Positions 23,679-35,007 are shown, counted from the first letter of the stretch. The stretch is 64,000 nt of DNA from Rugalucina vietnamica (GCA_964017185.1 OZ024870.1:56422312-56486311), one strand, 5' to 3'. Numbers and translations are program-made. Notes: generated by a model not told the origin, from the letters alone.

Positions 23679-26600
23679 TTAGTAAAAACGCCCAGTTTTT
23701 TCAATGAAGTGAGTGACTATGTCAACTAGTATCTCATTGTCTTTAAGTGTCATATTGGGTAGCCCAAAAAGCAGGTTATTTGCATTCAATATTGCAAGAT
23801 TTTCATAGATAATTGGATACCTTATTAGAGTGTGGATGAGTTCATATCTTTCAGCTTCATATTTTGAACATTCAAAGAAGAAATGTTGAGCCGTTTCGGG
23901 AACATGTGCATTACAATTATTACAGATTGCTGAATCAGCTAAATGATCATGACATAAATCCGACTGCAATTGACTTTTTGAATTCCTTAATTGACACATT
24001 AATATATTGAGTCTTCGACTGCCGTATGAAAAATATTTAGCTGGTACTGGTATTTGCTCTTTAAGAATTTTTTTGAAGGAATACAGGGATGTTGCATTCA
24101 GTAAGCTTTGGGGAAGCTCATTCCACAAGTCAGTTGTAGATATGAAAAAACTATCTTTGTATGTTTTTGATTTAGGTGTTGGATGTTTAAGCTTTGGATT
24201 TCTTAACTCATATTGAGATTGGTGTTCATTAAAGTTGGCTACTATATTCTGAAGATAATTTGGTGCATCATGATTTAAAATCTTATAAAACTGAATCAGT
24301 TTGTGCTGTTTTCTACGTTCAGCTAAAGAGCAGAGGCCACATTCCTGATACAAGATGTCGTGGGAGGTACCTTTTCGCAGTCCAGTGATTATTCTACAGG
24401 CATCTAGCTGGATACTTTCTAACAGATCTACATTTCGCTGGGAGATATTGTCCCATACTACATCTGCATATTCTAAGGTAGGTCTAATATATGAAATATA
24501 AAATCGTAATAAGGACTTTCGATCTAGATCATATTTAAGCATTCGTAGTACATTTAGTTTAAAAGCAGCTTTTTCATAAATTTTTCTTATATGCTCATCC
24601 CACCGTGCATCCGATGTAAATGTAAGACCTAAATGAGTGTGGTTTGGATCATCACTTAAAACAGTATCATTCATTATAACATCAGGTAAGTTGGAGTCTT
24701 TTTTCCATGTAAATGTCATTGTTGATGTTTTGACATGGTTTAGAATAATGAGCCAATCTTTTGACCATTTAGTTATTCTGTAAATATCCTCATTCAAAGT
24801 TTTAATGGAGTCTGCATTTTCAATTACTGTAAACAAAGATGTATCGTCGGCAAAAAGACGAATATTACTGGAGATATTTTCCACTATGTCATTTATATAT
24901 AGTAAAAATAAATATGGGCCTAGGACTGAGCCCTGCGGTACACCTGCTTCTGTGTCTGACCAGGTTGAATGAAAGCCATCAATAGTTACTCTTTGTTTGC
25001 GGTTAGTTAAATAGCTTGAAAACCATTCAATAATGCCGTCACATAGGCCATATTTTTTTAGTTTATGGATCAAACCACGATGCCAGACTTTGTCAAAGGC
25101 TTTACTAACGTCACAAAAAATGAATTTAATTTCTTTGCCTTTGTCCATATTGGATATAATAATGTGATAGATTTCAAGCAATTGGTTGACGGTTGAGTCT
25201 TTTGGGCGGAATCCAGATTGAAAATCGGTTAATATGTTATTTTCATGTAAGTAGTTATACAAGTACTTAAATATTATTTTTTCTAATATTTTCCCTAGGC
25301 AACTTGTGATAGAGATTGGTCTATAGTTTGATGGGTCCTGTTCTTCGCCTTTGCCTTTGAAGATGGCAGAGATGTTAGCCATTTTCCACTGATTAGGCAC
25401 AGATCCAAGTTCCAAAGATCTGTTAAATAGCATGGTAAGTGGTTTAACTAGGCTTTTAGACATAAGTTTAATTAATTTAGGAAATATTTCATCAGGACCA
25501 GCTGGTTTTGAGGCATTCAATTTATGTAATTGATCCTTTACATCTTGCTCACTTATTATGATGGATTGGAAACGGTGATTGGGCGGTTCTGGATCATCAG
25601 GGAGTGGGGGCTCGTTTTCAATGCTAGAGATTTCTGCAAAATGTTTATTAAGAACTTGGGCTTTGTCAAAAGGATGTATATTTATTTGATTGTCTTTACG
25701 TAGGGGAGGGGAGGGGTTATTTTTATTTTTAAGTTTTGTGATTTCATTAACTATTTTATACCATGCTTTTGGTTTTAGGTTTGGATCACTTAAAGAAGAC
25801 TGTAGTTTTTTCATGTAGTTTGATTTAGCTGACCTTATAAGGTCAATTACCTCATTTCGCTTATTTTTAAAATTTTGCCAGTGTATTTGAGATTTGGATA
25901 TTTTTGCCTTATGATATAGTCTGTCTCTTTTTCTTATTTCTTTCCTTATTTCGCTATTCATCCAAGGTTTATCATTGGGACGTACAGTGAAGGTAATTTT
26001 GGGAACATAGTCATTGGATGCTTTCATTAAAATTTCTTCAAATGTTTGTGTTATTTCATTTATATTTGAGTTTGTGCTTATAAAAGACCAGTCTGTAGAG
26101 TCGAGTTGCTCTTCAATCCCAGCTATGTTTGCCTCTTCAAATTTCCACATTGTCTTTTTAAATGATTGGGCTTTGTAAGTTTTAAAGGATACTTCAGCTG
26201 TAACGGTGCAATGGTCACTATGAAATGGTGGAAGAATTTTAGTATTATTTATAATTGCTTTATGATTTGTCATTATCAGGTCAAGACAGCTCTTAGTATT
26301 ACCATCAAATCTGGTTGCTTCATTTATAGTATGGTGGAGATCAAATTTTTGCATTATTCTTGTCATCTTTCTGTTATAATATTTACTCAATAAATCATTG
26401 TTAAAATCCCCTACTATTAACATATTAAGGTTAAGATCAGCTGCTGATTCAACAGAATCCTCAAAATGATTCCAGAATTCTGCTGAGCTGTCGGGTGGTC
26501 TGTAGAACAAACCAAGAAGTAGCTTATTATTGGAGGTGTGTACTTCAATCCAAATATTTTCAATATTGTTATTTTCAAGATCTTGTCGTCTAACAGTGTA

Positions 26601-26954
26601 AATGTTATGTTTGGTGTAAATAGCTAATCCACCACCATTGTCGGTAATCCTATCCTTTCTTATTGGTGTTCTATAACCGTTGATGGTAATTTTGCTCGTA
26701 GGAAAGTTAGGGTTAAGCTTGGTTTCAGAGACACAGATTATTTCGTAATCAGAAAGTTCAGCACTGACATGATCAAGTTTATTACGTACACCATTAATAT
26801 TAGTATGAGCAATATTTAAGCTTGATAAATCATTTGTGGTATTATTGGTTAAATTAGGTTGGTTGGCAGCAGCTGAGATACTTCTGGATGTTTTTTTACT
26901 TTGTTTGAGATATATTTTATCCCCTGTAAATAATAAGCCATTAACCTTAACCAT
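23679..26954 (-). CDS. LINE ORF2-type protein: AP-like endonuclease plus reverse transcriptase
   Basis: Nicks target DNA and copies the element's RNA into it (target-primed reverse transcription). The open frame continues upstream to 26999 without an ATG, so I start at the first ATG (26954), giving 1091 residues. Numbering from the 1106-residue open frame, endonuclease motifs are NING (about 67), SETKLN (about 91), YRPPDS (about 166), GDFN (197) and SDH (261). Reverse transcriptase motifs are NYRPIS (about 558), the first palm aspartate in FCDVSKAFD (about 628), GVPQGSVLGP (about 686) and the catalytic FADD (about 716). A SYIRPTLEYADVVW segment (about 837) and a C-x2-C-x9-H-x4-C zinc-knuckle-like motif (1026-1044) follow. 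No frameshift or stop interrupts it, so it may be competent. Jockey/CR1/L2 grouping is from general family features; the exact clade is unresolved. Confidence 0.95.
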   Translation of the reverse strand: MVKVNGLLFTGDKIYLKQSKKTSRSISAAANQPNLTNNTTNDLSSLNIAHTNINGVRNKLDHVSAELSDYEIICVSETKLNPNFPTSKITINGYRTPIRKDRITDNGGGLAIYTKHNIYTVRRQDLENNNIENIWIEVHTSNNKLLLGLFYRPPDSSAEFWNHFEDSVESAADLNLNMLIVGDFNNDLLSKYYNRKMTRIMQKFDLHHTINEATRFDGNTKSCLDLIMTNHKAIINNTKILPPFHSDHCTVTAEVSFKTYKAQSFKKTMWKFEEANIAGIEEQLDSTDWSFISTNSNINEITQTFEEILMKASNDYVPKITFTVRPNDKPWMNSEIRKEIRKRDRLYHKAKISKSQIHWQNFKNKRNEVIDLIRSAKSNYMKKLQSSLSDPNLKPKAWYKIVNEITKLKNKNNPSPPLRKDNQINIHPFDKAQVLNKHFAEISSIENEPPLPDDPEPPNHRFQSIIISEQDVKDQLHKLNASKPAGPDEIFPKLIKLMSKSLVKPLTMLFNRSLELGSVPNQWKMANISAIFKGKGEEQDPSNYRPISITSCLGKILEKIIFKYLYNYLHENNILTDFQSGFRPKDSTVNQLLEIYHIIISNMDKGKEIKFIFCDVSKAFDKVWHRGLIHKLKKYGLCDGIIEWFSSYLTNRKQRVTIDGFHSTWSDTEAGVPQGSVLGPYLFLLYINDIVENISSNIRLFADDTSLFTVIENADSIKTLNEDIYRITKWSKDWLIILNHVKTSTMTFTWKKDSNLPDVIMNDTVLSDDPNHTHLGLTFTSDARWDEHIRKIYEKAAFKLNVLRMLKYDLDRKSLLRFYISYIRPTLEYADVVWDNISQRNVDLLESIQLDACRIITGLRKGTSHDILYQECGLCSLAERRKQHKLIQFYKILNHDAPNYLQNIVANFNEHQSQYELRNPKLKHPTPKSKTYKDSFFISTTDLWNELPQSLLNATSLYSFKKILKEQIPVPAKYFSYGSRRLNILMCQLRNSKSQLQSDLCHDHLADSAICNNCNAHVPETAQHFFFECSKYEAERYELIHTLIRYPIIYENLAILNANNLLFGLPNMTLKDNEILVDIVTHFIEKTGRFY

Positions 26955-26999
26955 TATTACTTCTGGTTTCAGGTTTGAAATACAGTAGGCAGTAAGCAA

Positions 27000-28485
27000 A
27001 TGATGGACCCAACTCAGTGCAGATAAGATTTAGGTAAGGAGATAGAGTAAAGATGGAAATTAAGGGAAGAGGAAGTAGAAAGAGCATTTTAACTGACTAT
27101 AAGAGATAATATAAGCTTAGATAGAGCTAAAATTAACAAGTATAGAGAGAAAAGCAAGTATAGTGGTGAAAAGTAAGACTTCCAAAAAATGGCGCGTTGT
27201 CATATATCAATAAAGATACTCTTGTAAGCATTTAATAGGATCAGAGCATTGTGAATTTACTAAATAATTAGTGTGAACATAGGTTGCTATTGAGATTAAT
27301 TATTTTTAAACAGATAGCTATATTCAGCAATTGTTGAAATATTTGACAGTGATAGTTGAGTTGTCAATTGACACCAATTTAGGATGCATGATGATCATTT
27401 AAAAAATTTATTGAAATGTACATTTCCTTTTCAATAAAGACAAACCCAATATTACAGTTTCAAAATACATATACATATAAAATGAAAAATTACATGTAGT
27501 TAACAATATAACAATGGTTTTGATTATTGTATTTCAGATTGGATCAAGTCTATAATACTAGGATGAGAGTTAACTTCTACTGGCAGACACCAGCCACTCT
27601 AGATTATGCTTAGGAATTAACAGCCGGAGATATTTATACATGATATTCCAAAATGTGAAGTACTGTATTGTGACACATCAGAATGGAAGAATTGGAATTT
27701 AATTTGTACATATTTCAAGTTCTCAGTGATGTTAGTTCAAGATTAAATACTGTAAGTTCGAAAATTTTCGCGTGACTTTTATTTCGCGATTTTTCGATTT
27801 CCGAATAATTAGCGAGACTTTGAATTCGCGAACGAGTACTCATGCAGTCTTCAAAGCTTATTGTAATTCTTTATTAGCGAGATTATATTTCCGCGAGACA
27901 AGGAATAAGCGAATATTAGCGAAAATTAAATTCTCGCGAATATTTCCGGATTTACAGTATATACATATGAACATAAAGTGTAAGTGGATCAATGAATTGA
28001 TGAATTGAGAGGTTTAAGAACGAAAAAGTGGAAAATTTTTCTAATCAACTCTAGTTCCCAATAATCTTTTAAATATACAATTTCATAGATTCAAGGAGTG
28101 GATTTACAAAGTTCAGCATATAAACCTAACTAACTCTGGATTATAATTGAGGCATAGACAAGTCTGACATTCAATTGAGTAGAATAAAGTAGTATATTAA
28201 ATGAAATGAGGCAGTTATCTTCATCATATAAAAAGGTCCAGGATTTGATATCATAGACATCATCATCATCATATAGAAGCAATTAACATTTCTAAGCCCG
28301 GAGATCCAACCGGACTGCACAATCCGACTATTCGATCATTACCATGCTGTTTACAAGGGGTGCATGTTCGTATTGTGACATAACATTGTCATATTACAAT
28401 CTAACTTTATGACTGCTACACAGGTTTCACAGGCACAAATCTTGAAGTGCACAGGTCTACATGAAAGGGCTTGTTTATTAGTCAC
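27000..28485 (-). other. 5' untranslated region of the LINE
   Basis: About 1.5 kb between the ORF2 frame and the 5' boundary. No ORF1-like (gag/zinc knuckle) frame is present. Either this LINE group lacks ORF1 or this copy lost it. It would hold the internal promoter, which I cannot identify. Confidence 0.6.
27748..27959. mobile_element. MITE with TA target duplication inside the LINE
   Basis: Bounded by TA (27748-27749 and 27958-27959). The ends are inverted: ctgtaagttcgaaaatttt and (reverse complement) ctgtaaatccggaaatatt. Inside are several 'ttcgcg' / 'cgcgaa' words. It is 208 bp without coding capacity, consistent with a Tc1/mariner-type MITE. It is either a late insertion in this LINE copy or part of the family's 5' region. 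Confidence 0.78.
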
Positions 28486-28499
28486 TTTTATAGATGAAT
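28486..28499 (+). repeat. LINE target site duplication, right copy
   Basis: ttttatagatgaat, identical to 22762-22775. Block C resumes immediately with 'aagcaaatttcaaactcggc', which continues at 46370 in C copy 3. Confidence 0.88.
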
Positions 28500-28834
28500 A
28501 AGCAAATTTCAAACTCGGCAGTTGGTGAAATTAGAAAGTGTAGCGCAGTAAATCACCCTTCAATTCGGTGGTTGAGTATGTTTTTACACTGACAGTGTTT
28601 AGCTGTTGCTCGATTAGGCACCTGCTACATTTGGTGGCAGAGATGGGATGATTGCAATTACCAGACCGGGGTTGTCTTACCCAGGTCAAGACTCGGAACG
28701 AGTCTTTTTGGAGAGGGGGGGGTAATGCAGCGGTATTCTATGTATATGGGTATGCAAATTTCAAACTTGGCAGATGGTGATATAGAAAGTGCAACTTATC
28801 AAGCGCCGTAAACCATCCTCCGTATGCTTTTCCG

Positions 28835-28960
28835 CAGGCAGGAAACTGCTCACAGACAGCTGATCAGCTCATTTGTTTTCGCTGCACAAATATCCAATTT
28901 TTCAAGCTTCTAGCCATTTTCTGGTCGGGAACCCCGAACACCGGTCGCGGCTAAGATATA
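28835..28960 (+). repeat. Family E dispersed segment
   Basis: Contains 'cagctgatcagctcatttg', 'ttttcgctgcac' and 'gtcgggaaccccgaacaccg'. Related stretches lie at 17480-17560, 33411-33480, 33665-33790, 45790-45900 and 61300-61490. It gives short translated frames but no gene. Confidence 0.65.
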
Positions 28961-30189
28961 AATGTTATATACCTACCTGCATCTGCTTGTATTTTTTGAG
29001 TAAGGCACACTTGCTCTCAATAGCAACAGTACTACATGTGCAACGTACAAAGTGTAAACCCCGTCTCGACATTACTAATTGTTGACTGATGTTATGTACC
29101 ATATTCAACTTTTTTAAAAGCAGTAGGCCAAAGCTAGAAAAGACCGAAATTGCACATGGACGAAGACACATGTACATGTATATACTTGTATAAAGAAAAG
29201 TTACCGTTGATCCAATAGTTACGTCATCGTTCTAAAACATAGGCCTAAATGTCAGAAAAAATTAAACTTAGATGCACCAAGTTACACGTACCTATTATAT
29301 CGGAAATGAAGTCATATACAGATGCCATTCGGTATTCGGCCTCTAGTTCTTGCAAACATAGAGAATTCGAGTTCGAAAAGCGGTCACACGGTTCAGGTAA
29401 AACGTAAAAAGAAGTGCCATAGGAGTGTGGTAATAGAAATGACGCAAATATCCCGTGAACCAATAGGAAGCTTAAAATCCAGCAGAATTCCGAGATGCAA
29501 ATAATGTCAACTGTTTTTCCTTCACTTTTGATTCGTTCCAAAAATATATTTGGCAAACAGGGACGCGGTGAATAACCATTTCAAATAAATTCCTTGACGA
29601 GTCGCTACGAATATATTCGTTGGAGATCAAAGGAGCAGATAATCTTAGTTTCCCCCCTTATCCCACCCCCTTCAAATAATTGAAATGAGGTTTTCGGGCA
29701 TGACAAAAGTTGGACGTCCCTATTTCCGATCCTGTTCTGAATGTATACAGAAACAACAAGTTGCAATTAAACAGACTATTGCAGTTATGACTACCAGTTA
29801 TGACAGACTTCAACTTTTAAATGGTGTAGCGTTATTGTATGAAACTGATACATACATGTAGTCGGAAATAGTTTTGCAGAAATTTGAATACGGAAATTCT
29901 GGAATGACCACTGTGACACTGAAATTGAGATCTTTCAGGCCGAAATGGCAATATTGTTCGGTTCGAAATTAAAGTGCCCCCTAGTTCAAATTGCTCTCAC
30001 ATTGCCCGAATATCCCTTGGGGTTACGAATAAGACTCCCTGCGGAGATGTGATAACCCCCTTTGATCTCTGCATAATCTGTACCAGCATAGTTTATAGAA
30101 ATCAATTAACACGTCACAATTACTTCTGTAGAAGCTGCGTCGTTAAAATGCCATTACGAAAACAAGCCCATGCTTTATACAGAATTTTT

Positions 30190-30409
30190 TAAAATGTAAA
30201 AATTAAAAAAATTCAGTAGAAAATGTTTGATATTTTTCTTATTTTTGTTCATAACATAGATTGTTGGCGGTTCTAACGAGTATCCACGATCTTGTTTTGG
30301 AGTAAAAATAAGAAAAATAGGTATACCCCTGCAAACACCAGTTTTCTATACATGTATAAAAGTGGGGTTAAAGGGGGCATTCTTTTCACGAACATGTTTT
30401 CCTGATGTT
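30190..30409. mobile_element. Family D element, 5'-shortened copy
   Basis: Shows the central part 'ggcggttctaacgagtatcc', then 'aggtatacccctgcaaacac' and the terminal 'gaacatgttttcctgatg'. The left arm is mostly missing. Confidence 0.7.
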
Positions 30410-30756
30410 TTATCCCACAGACACAGTTTCGTATCTTTTTATTTCAGCTTACAACATCTTATTAATATTTGATAAATCTCTGCTCAGAAAAGCTTATTAG
30501 TGCATTCCTTGTGAAATGTCACACATTTTATTATACTTTTCTGAGTTTATAGCAATTATGACAATTAAGAATAGACGCCTACCTGAAAGATCTGCAGAAA
30601 AAAATAATCAGACAGGTTAACTGAAGATGTGAAATGAGTCTAATCAAAAGAAAAGAAACCTTACAAACTTTTTCAGTAGCATGCAAGTACAATAATAGTT
30701 CATACGAAAACATGTCCATGCAATATATATAGACATTTTAGAGATGCAAAAATGAA

Positions 30757-30838
30757 AATTTATTGTTAAAAACTTTTGATATATTTTTAGTTTTTCTTAA
30801 CATATTGATTGTGGGTACTCGTTAGAACCGCCTCGTCG
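30757..30838. mobile_element. Family D half copy at the B4 boundary
   Basis: 'gattgtgggtactcgttaga' then 'accgcctcgtcg' and an abrupt change to block B sequence. Only the left arm of the hairpin remains, and it marks the C/B junction. Confidence 0.65.
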
Positions 30839-30839
30839 A

Positions 30840-33240
30840 ATGGAACTTCAGGTGCATTAAATACAATATCAGTGATAGAACTAGGTCTACATAAAAATTT
30901 ACATGTATCTGACAGATACAACGGACAACATTTGTTTTTTTTGTCGGAAGAATTTGTTTTCTAAAAATTGAAACCGTAAATCTTGACCCACGAGACAAAA
31001 TAACAGAGGTGTAAGAATTAACATCTTGTATTATGTTAGATGTTTTACCCCAAGGGACGGTGTCGATAACTTACTCTAGTGTCATGATTAATGTCTAGAA
31101 TCGCTTCAACGATCACAATCAATTTAAATATCAATGTATCAGTTGCGTTTTATGATTTCATCGAATAAATAGACTTTCAAAAGACATTGTCTTGAATAAT
31201 AGATAATTCTCCTCAGATTACGACCCATTTTTCTAAACTTAGGTCATCAAAATATGTAAATGTCAGTTTAAGTGGTACACGACCTTTTGCAAAGGAAATG
31301 CATAAAATAAACAGGATAGTTTTCAGACAATGAATAATGACGTTCTGTTTGCCTTGACTTCATATTTAAAACTAACAACCAGTGCAGTATCTGTTTTTGT
31401 TTGTTCATGATAACCTACCCAGGGGCGTAACGTCTCTTGCAAAATTAGGCAGTAATATAAATTTAGAGACAAAATGTGACATAATTAGAGAAAAAAACGG
31501 TTCTGGAGAGAAACGACTGAAATTAGCTTCCTTTAATTTAAATGACAGACTCAGTGGTTTGTCACCCATTAGCTATATAGTGTTTGTGAGAGACATGATG
31601 TAAGTGTTAGATAGAATCATTTTTTGTAAAGAAAAATGCTTTTGTGGTGTTGTGTTTGTTTTATGTTTTGGCGTTGAATTTTTGTGCTTTTTATACCTTG
31701 CGCCATATATAAGTTTTCATATTTAGTTAAGATTGTGTGGCTGGGTAGCCGCCTCTTGGGAAATAGTTAACTCGGTTATCTTAGTATAAATTACGGGTTG
31801 TTAATTTGGCTTTTCCCCCACCCCTGTTTTTGGAGTTGAAATTTGGTTCTGATTGCGCCATTTCCTGATCATTGCCTAATTCTACATTTCTAAATAAATT
31901 CGCTTTCAATTTTCTCAATACAATTGCAATAAATACTGGAAATAACATATGATTGTTAGATCCTTTGGAAGCAGTAAAAACATTCAAAGAGAGCAGGTGG
32001 GCCATATTGGAAACCGATGTCTTTAAAATTAAATCGGTACCGAAGAACATAAAGGGTCAGCTCCGACAATGGAATGATTTCATTCAAGCAAAACAGGTCC
32101 ATCTTATAATGATAACAAACTTAACCTTTGTTTTGATATTTTTTAAGGTTGTCTTAATACATTTTTTCGGTTTAACGTCCTAATCAATGGTTTTCAGTCA
32201 TGTCGGCACGGAGTTACCGCCTACTGCGCATTAACTAGGTTTATGGGTTGTCAATGCGTCTTGTTCAAGGAAATAAGCCGAGAATTGTGGTGATAGAATC
32301 AATGGGCTCTCGTTCCATGGCCGATCTTGCAACTAGACGGCTGTGCTTCAAAGTGAAAATCTATGGAAAGTCACAAAATAATGTAGCCAATCCAAAATGA
32401 CCAAGGAAGGGGACACGACAACGACTGTCTACCATAATAGTGTTTCCAACAAAAACATACAACACGTAAACCCCCCTCTAAACAAAAGACAAGCACCATA
32501 AAAAGTGCCGATTTTGCAACAATCTGTAACCGCCGCATGATAAAACGGACAGCTCAATCATTGTAGATAAGATTGGACAAAAATGACAGATGGTAATCTT
32601 TTTTAAAAGAACCAGTAATGAAATAATACACACTTTACTAGAAGGTAGTTTAACCAAAGTTTTCCTGTTCTTACAGAATCGCCGTAATAAGGACATGGTA
32701 ATAAGTCTTTTGACATAAGCACACTTTTTAAAAATATGTTCCTGTCTGCTTTATCAGGTTTTCCAAGAAATCAGCAACAAATTTATCAATGGTCATAATT
32801 GTCGCTCCGCTCTAAAATTCTCGAGAGGGAAGTCGTTAATTAAGTCAACCCCAGATAACACATACCTTTGACTTTAGACTCTGGCCAGGTGTAAGCCATT
32901 CCAATCTTTGTAATTCTGAAGATAGGCTAATTAACAGGAATCTAAATAAATAAACAGGAATCTAAATAAATAAACACATGAAAAATATATTCATCTACAT
33001 TTAGTTAGCCCTAAATAAAGTTTTGCACCTCATCGTTGATGACAAAATCCTTTTTCTTTACGGGAATCTGTTAATGTTTTCCTTATCTTTATGACAGCTA
33101 GAAGAAAATATTGATTTAAGTATTTTATTGCCACCTTATTTGGCTTTTACTCTAATGGTTCTTAGAAATGGTCAATTTGATTTGACACAATCCAAACAGT
33201 TCCGTCTCGCAAAGCAACTTGAAGTAGCTTTAGGAAGTGT
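30840..33240 (+). repeat. Block B, copy 4
   Basis: Shorter at its left end than B1-B3: it begins at 'ttaaatacaatatcagtgat', the same point at which B5 begins. Landmarks are 'ccgtaaatcttgacccac' (about 30974), 'gtaaatgtcagtttaagtgg' (about 31256), 'gagagaaacgactgaaatta' (about 31507), an A-like segment (31630-31890), the V-like SINE (32165-32345), the conserved segment (32720-32880) and 'gaagtagctttagga' (about 33220). Confidence 0.7.
32165..32345 (-). mobile_element. V-like tRNA SINE in B4
   Basis: Minus-strand layout as in B3: tRNA-like head near 32340, core 'ttgaacaagacgc' near 32265, then 'ggtaactccgtgccgac'. It is fixed at the same place as in the other B copies. Confidence 0.65.
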
Positions 33241-33410
33241 CTGTGTCCAATGAAAAAATACTCTATTTTTATCTGAAAAGTGCTCTTCCATATGAGCCTG
33301 TGTGCGAAAAAAACGAACAATTTTGGTTCTGACCAGGTCTGACACAAACTGGCCTGTACAATCGCAGAAATGTTGGATTTAAGAAGAAAAAGGATTGCAC
33401 TATTCGTGCG

Positions 33411-33475
33411 GCGAAAACAAAGGCGCTGATCAGCTGTGCAGTTACTGCACAGCTGATCTGCGCCTTTGTTTTCGC
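33411..33475. repeat. Near-perfect 65-bp inverted repeat of family E
   Basis: gcgaaaacaaaggcgctgat on the left is mirrored by 'cagctgatctgcgcctttg' and 'ttttcgc' on the right around 'gttac'. It would form a hairpin with arms of about 30 bp. A related inverted repeat occurs at 61310-61340. Confidence 0.85.
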
Positions 33476-34324
33476 ATATGCAAATTGTTGGGTTTCTGAT
33501 GCGAGGGCTCAAATACTCTTGGAGAGGGGGTGGGGTAACGAAGCGGTGTCCTAAATATGGATATGCAAATTTCAAACTTGGCAGATGGTGTTATAGAAAG
33601 TGTAACTTATCAAGCGCCGTAAACCATCCTTGGTGGTACGATACTGTATGTTTTTTTCCACTGGCTGGAAACTGCACAGCTGATCAGCTCTTTCTTTTCG
33701 CTGCCCGAATAGCACTATTCCTCCTTTACTTGTATCCATTTTTCCAAGCTTCTAGCCATTTTTTGGTCAGAAACCCCGAACTCCGGTCGCGGCTAAGCTA
33801 TACATGTTGCATACGTACCTGCATCAGCTTGTATTTTTGAGCAAGGCACATTTGCTCTCAATAGCAACAGTACTACATGTGCAACGTACCAAGTGTAAAC
33901 CCCCTCTCAATATTACTGACTAATTGTTGACTGATGGTATGTACCATATTTATCTTTTTTAAAAGCAACAGGCCAAAGCTAGAAAAAGACCGCTATTGCG
34001 AATGGACGAAGACACATGTGCGTGTGTATACATGTATATTTGTATAAGGGAAATTTACCGTTGATTAATCAGTCTATCTAATAGTTACGTCATCTGTCTA
34101 AAACATAGGCCTAACTGTCAGAAAAATTAATCTAACGATGTACCAAGTTACATGTACCTTTTATTATATCGGAAATGTAGTCATATACAGATGCCATTCC
34201 AGTTCTTGCAAACATAAAGCATTCGAGTTCAAAAAGCGGTTACATGATTCAGGCGAAACATAAAATGAAGTGCCATGGTAGTGCGGTATTCGAAATGACG
34301 CAAAATACCCAGTGAACCAAAAGG

Positions 34325-34330
<6 letters not shown>

Positions 34331-34384
<54 letters not shown>
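34331..34384 (+). repeat. Poly(A) tract, 54 bp
   Basis: A pure A run within block C copy 2, where copies 1 and 3 have only 'cttaaaatccag' or 'cttaaaacccag'. It is an expansion or a tiny retro-insertion. Confidence 0.97.
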
Positions 34385-34385
<1 letters not shown>

Positions 34386-34436
34386 ACGCAGAATTCCTAC
34401 ATACAAAATAATGTCAGCTGTTTTCCTTCACTTTTC

Positions 34437-34722
34437 ATCAGGAAAACATTTCCGTGAAAAACATACCCCCTTTAACCCCACCTTTATAGAGTAAAACTAG
34501 GGTTTACATGGGTGTACCTATTTTACTTATTTTTGATCCAAATCGACATAGATTATGGGTACTTGTAAGAATTGCCTCGGCAAGGCGGTTCTAACGAGTA
34601 CCCACAATCTATGTTTTGGAGCCAAAATGAGAAAAATAGGTATACCCCTGCAAACCCCAGTTTTTCTATATAAAAGTGGGGTTCAAAATATACATTTCAC
34701 GGACATGTTTTCCTGATGATTT
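34437..34722. mobile_element. Family D palindromic element, most complete copy
   Basis: The outer ends tcatcaggaaaacattt and catgttttcctgatga are inverted. The middle arms 'gattatgggtacttgtaaga' and 'ctaacgagtacccacaatc' meet around 'gcctcggcaaggc'. The whole 286 bp would fold on itself. There is no coding capacity. Confidence 0.82.
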
Positions 34723-34960
34723 GGCCCACAGACACAATTTCTTATCTTGTTATTTCAGCTCACATCTTATTAATATTTGATAAATCTGTGCCCAGAAATG
34801 CTTATTACTGCATTGGTTGTGAAATGTCATCCATTTTATTATACTTTTCTGAGTTTATAGTAATTATGACAATTACATGTAGGAATAAACGCCTACCTGA
34901 AATGATATGCAGAAAAAATAATCAGACAGGTTAACTGCAGATGTGAAATGAGTCTAAAAG

Positions 34961-35005
<45 letters not shown>
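34961..35005 (+). repeat. Poly(A) tract, 45 bp
   Basis: A pure A run about 0.6 kb after the first. Copy 1 has 'aatcaaaagaaaagaaacc' at the same place (about 30635-30660). Confidence 0.97.

Positions 35006-35007
<2 letters not shown>

Larger units (their letters stand above)
22776..28485 (-). mobile_element. Full-length-looking non-LTR retrotransposon (LINE), 5.7 kb
   Basis: The element is bounded by a 14-bp duplication (22762-22775 and 28486-28499). The block C empty site near 46350 confirms the insertion. On the minus strand it has about 1.5 kb of 5' sequence (no ORF1 found), one long EN-RT frame (26954 to 23679), a 3' region of about 0.9 kb with a (GA)n run, and a short (TAAA)n tail (plus-strand ttattta repeats, 22776-22796). 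Its domain order fits the Jockey/CR1 group. A small TA-flanked MITE sits in its 5' region (27748-27959). An unbroken frame and an exact duplication point to recent insertion. Confidence 0.9.
17479..30830 (+). repeat. Block C, copy 1 (heavily interrupted)
   Basis: The host sequence is 17479-17767, 22501-22775 and 28486-30830, which together parallel the continuous stretch 45780-48650. It is split by a family A tail that carries a 4.47-kb insertion, and then by a full LINE. Family E segments (28835-28955), a stretch that recurs at 33930-34440 and 47100-47920, and D elements lie in the last part. I see no gene in the C sequence itself. Confidence 0.7.

Noticed and set aside
33162..33575. 137-codon minus-strand protein with Cys residues
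   Set aside because: It spans the end of B4 and the family E inverted repeat. The same translated words appear at other E copies, so it is repeat sequence.
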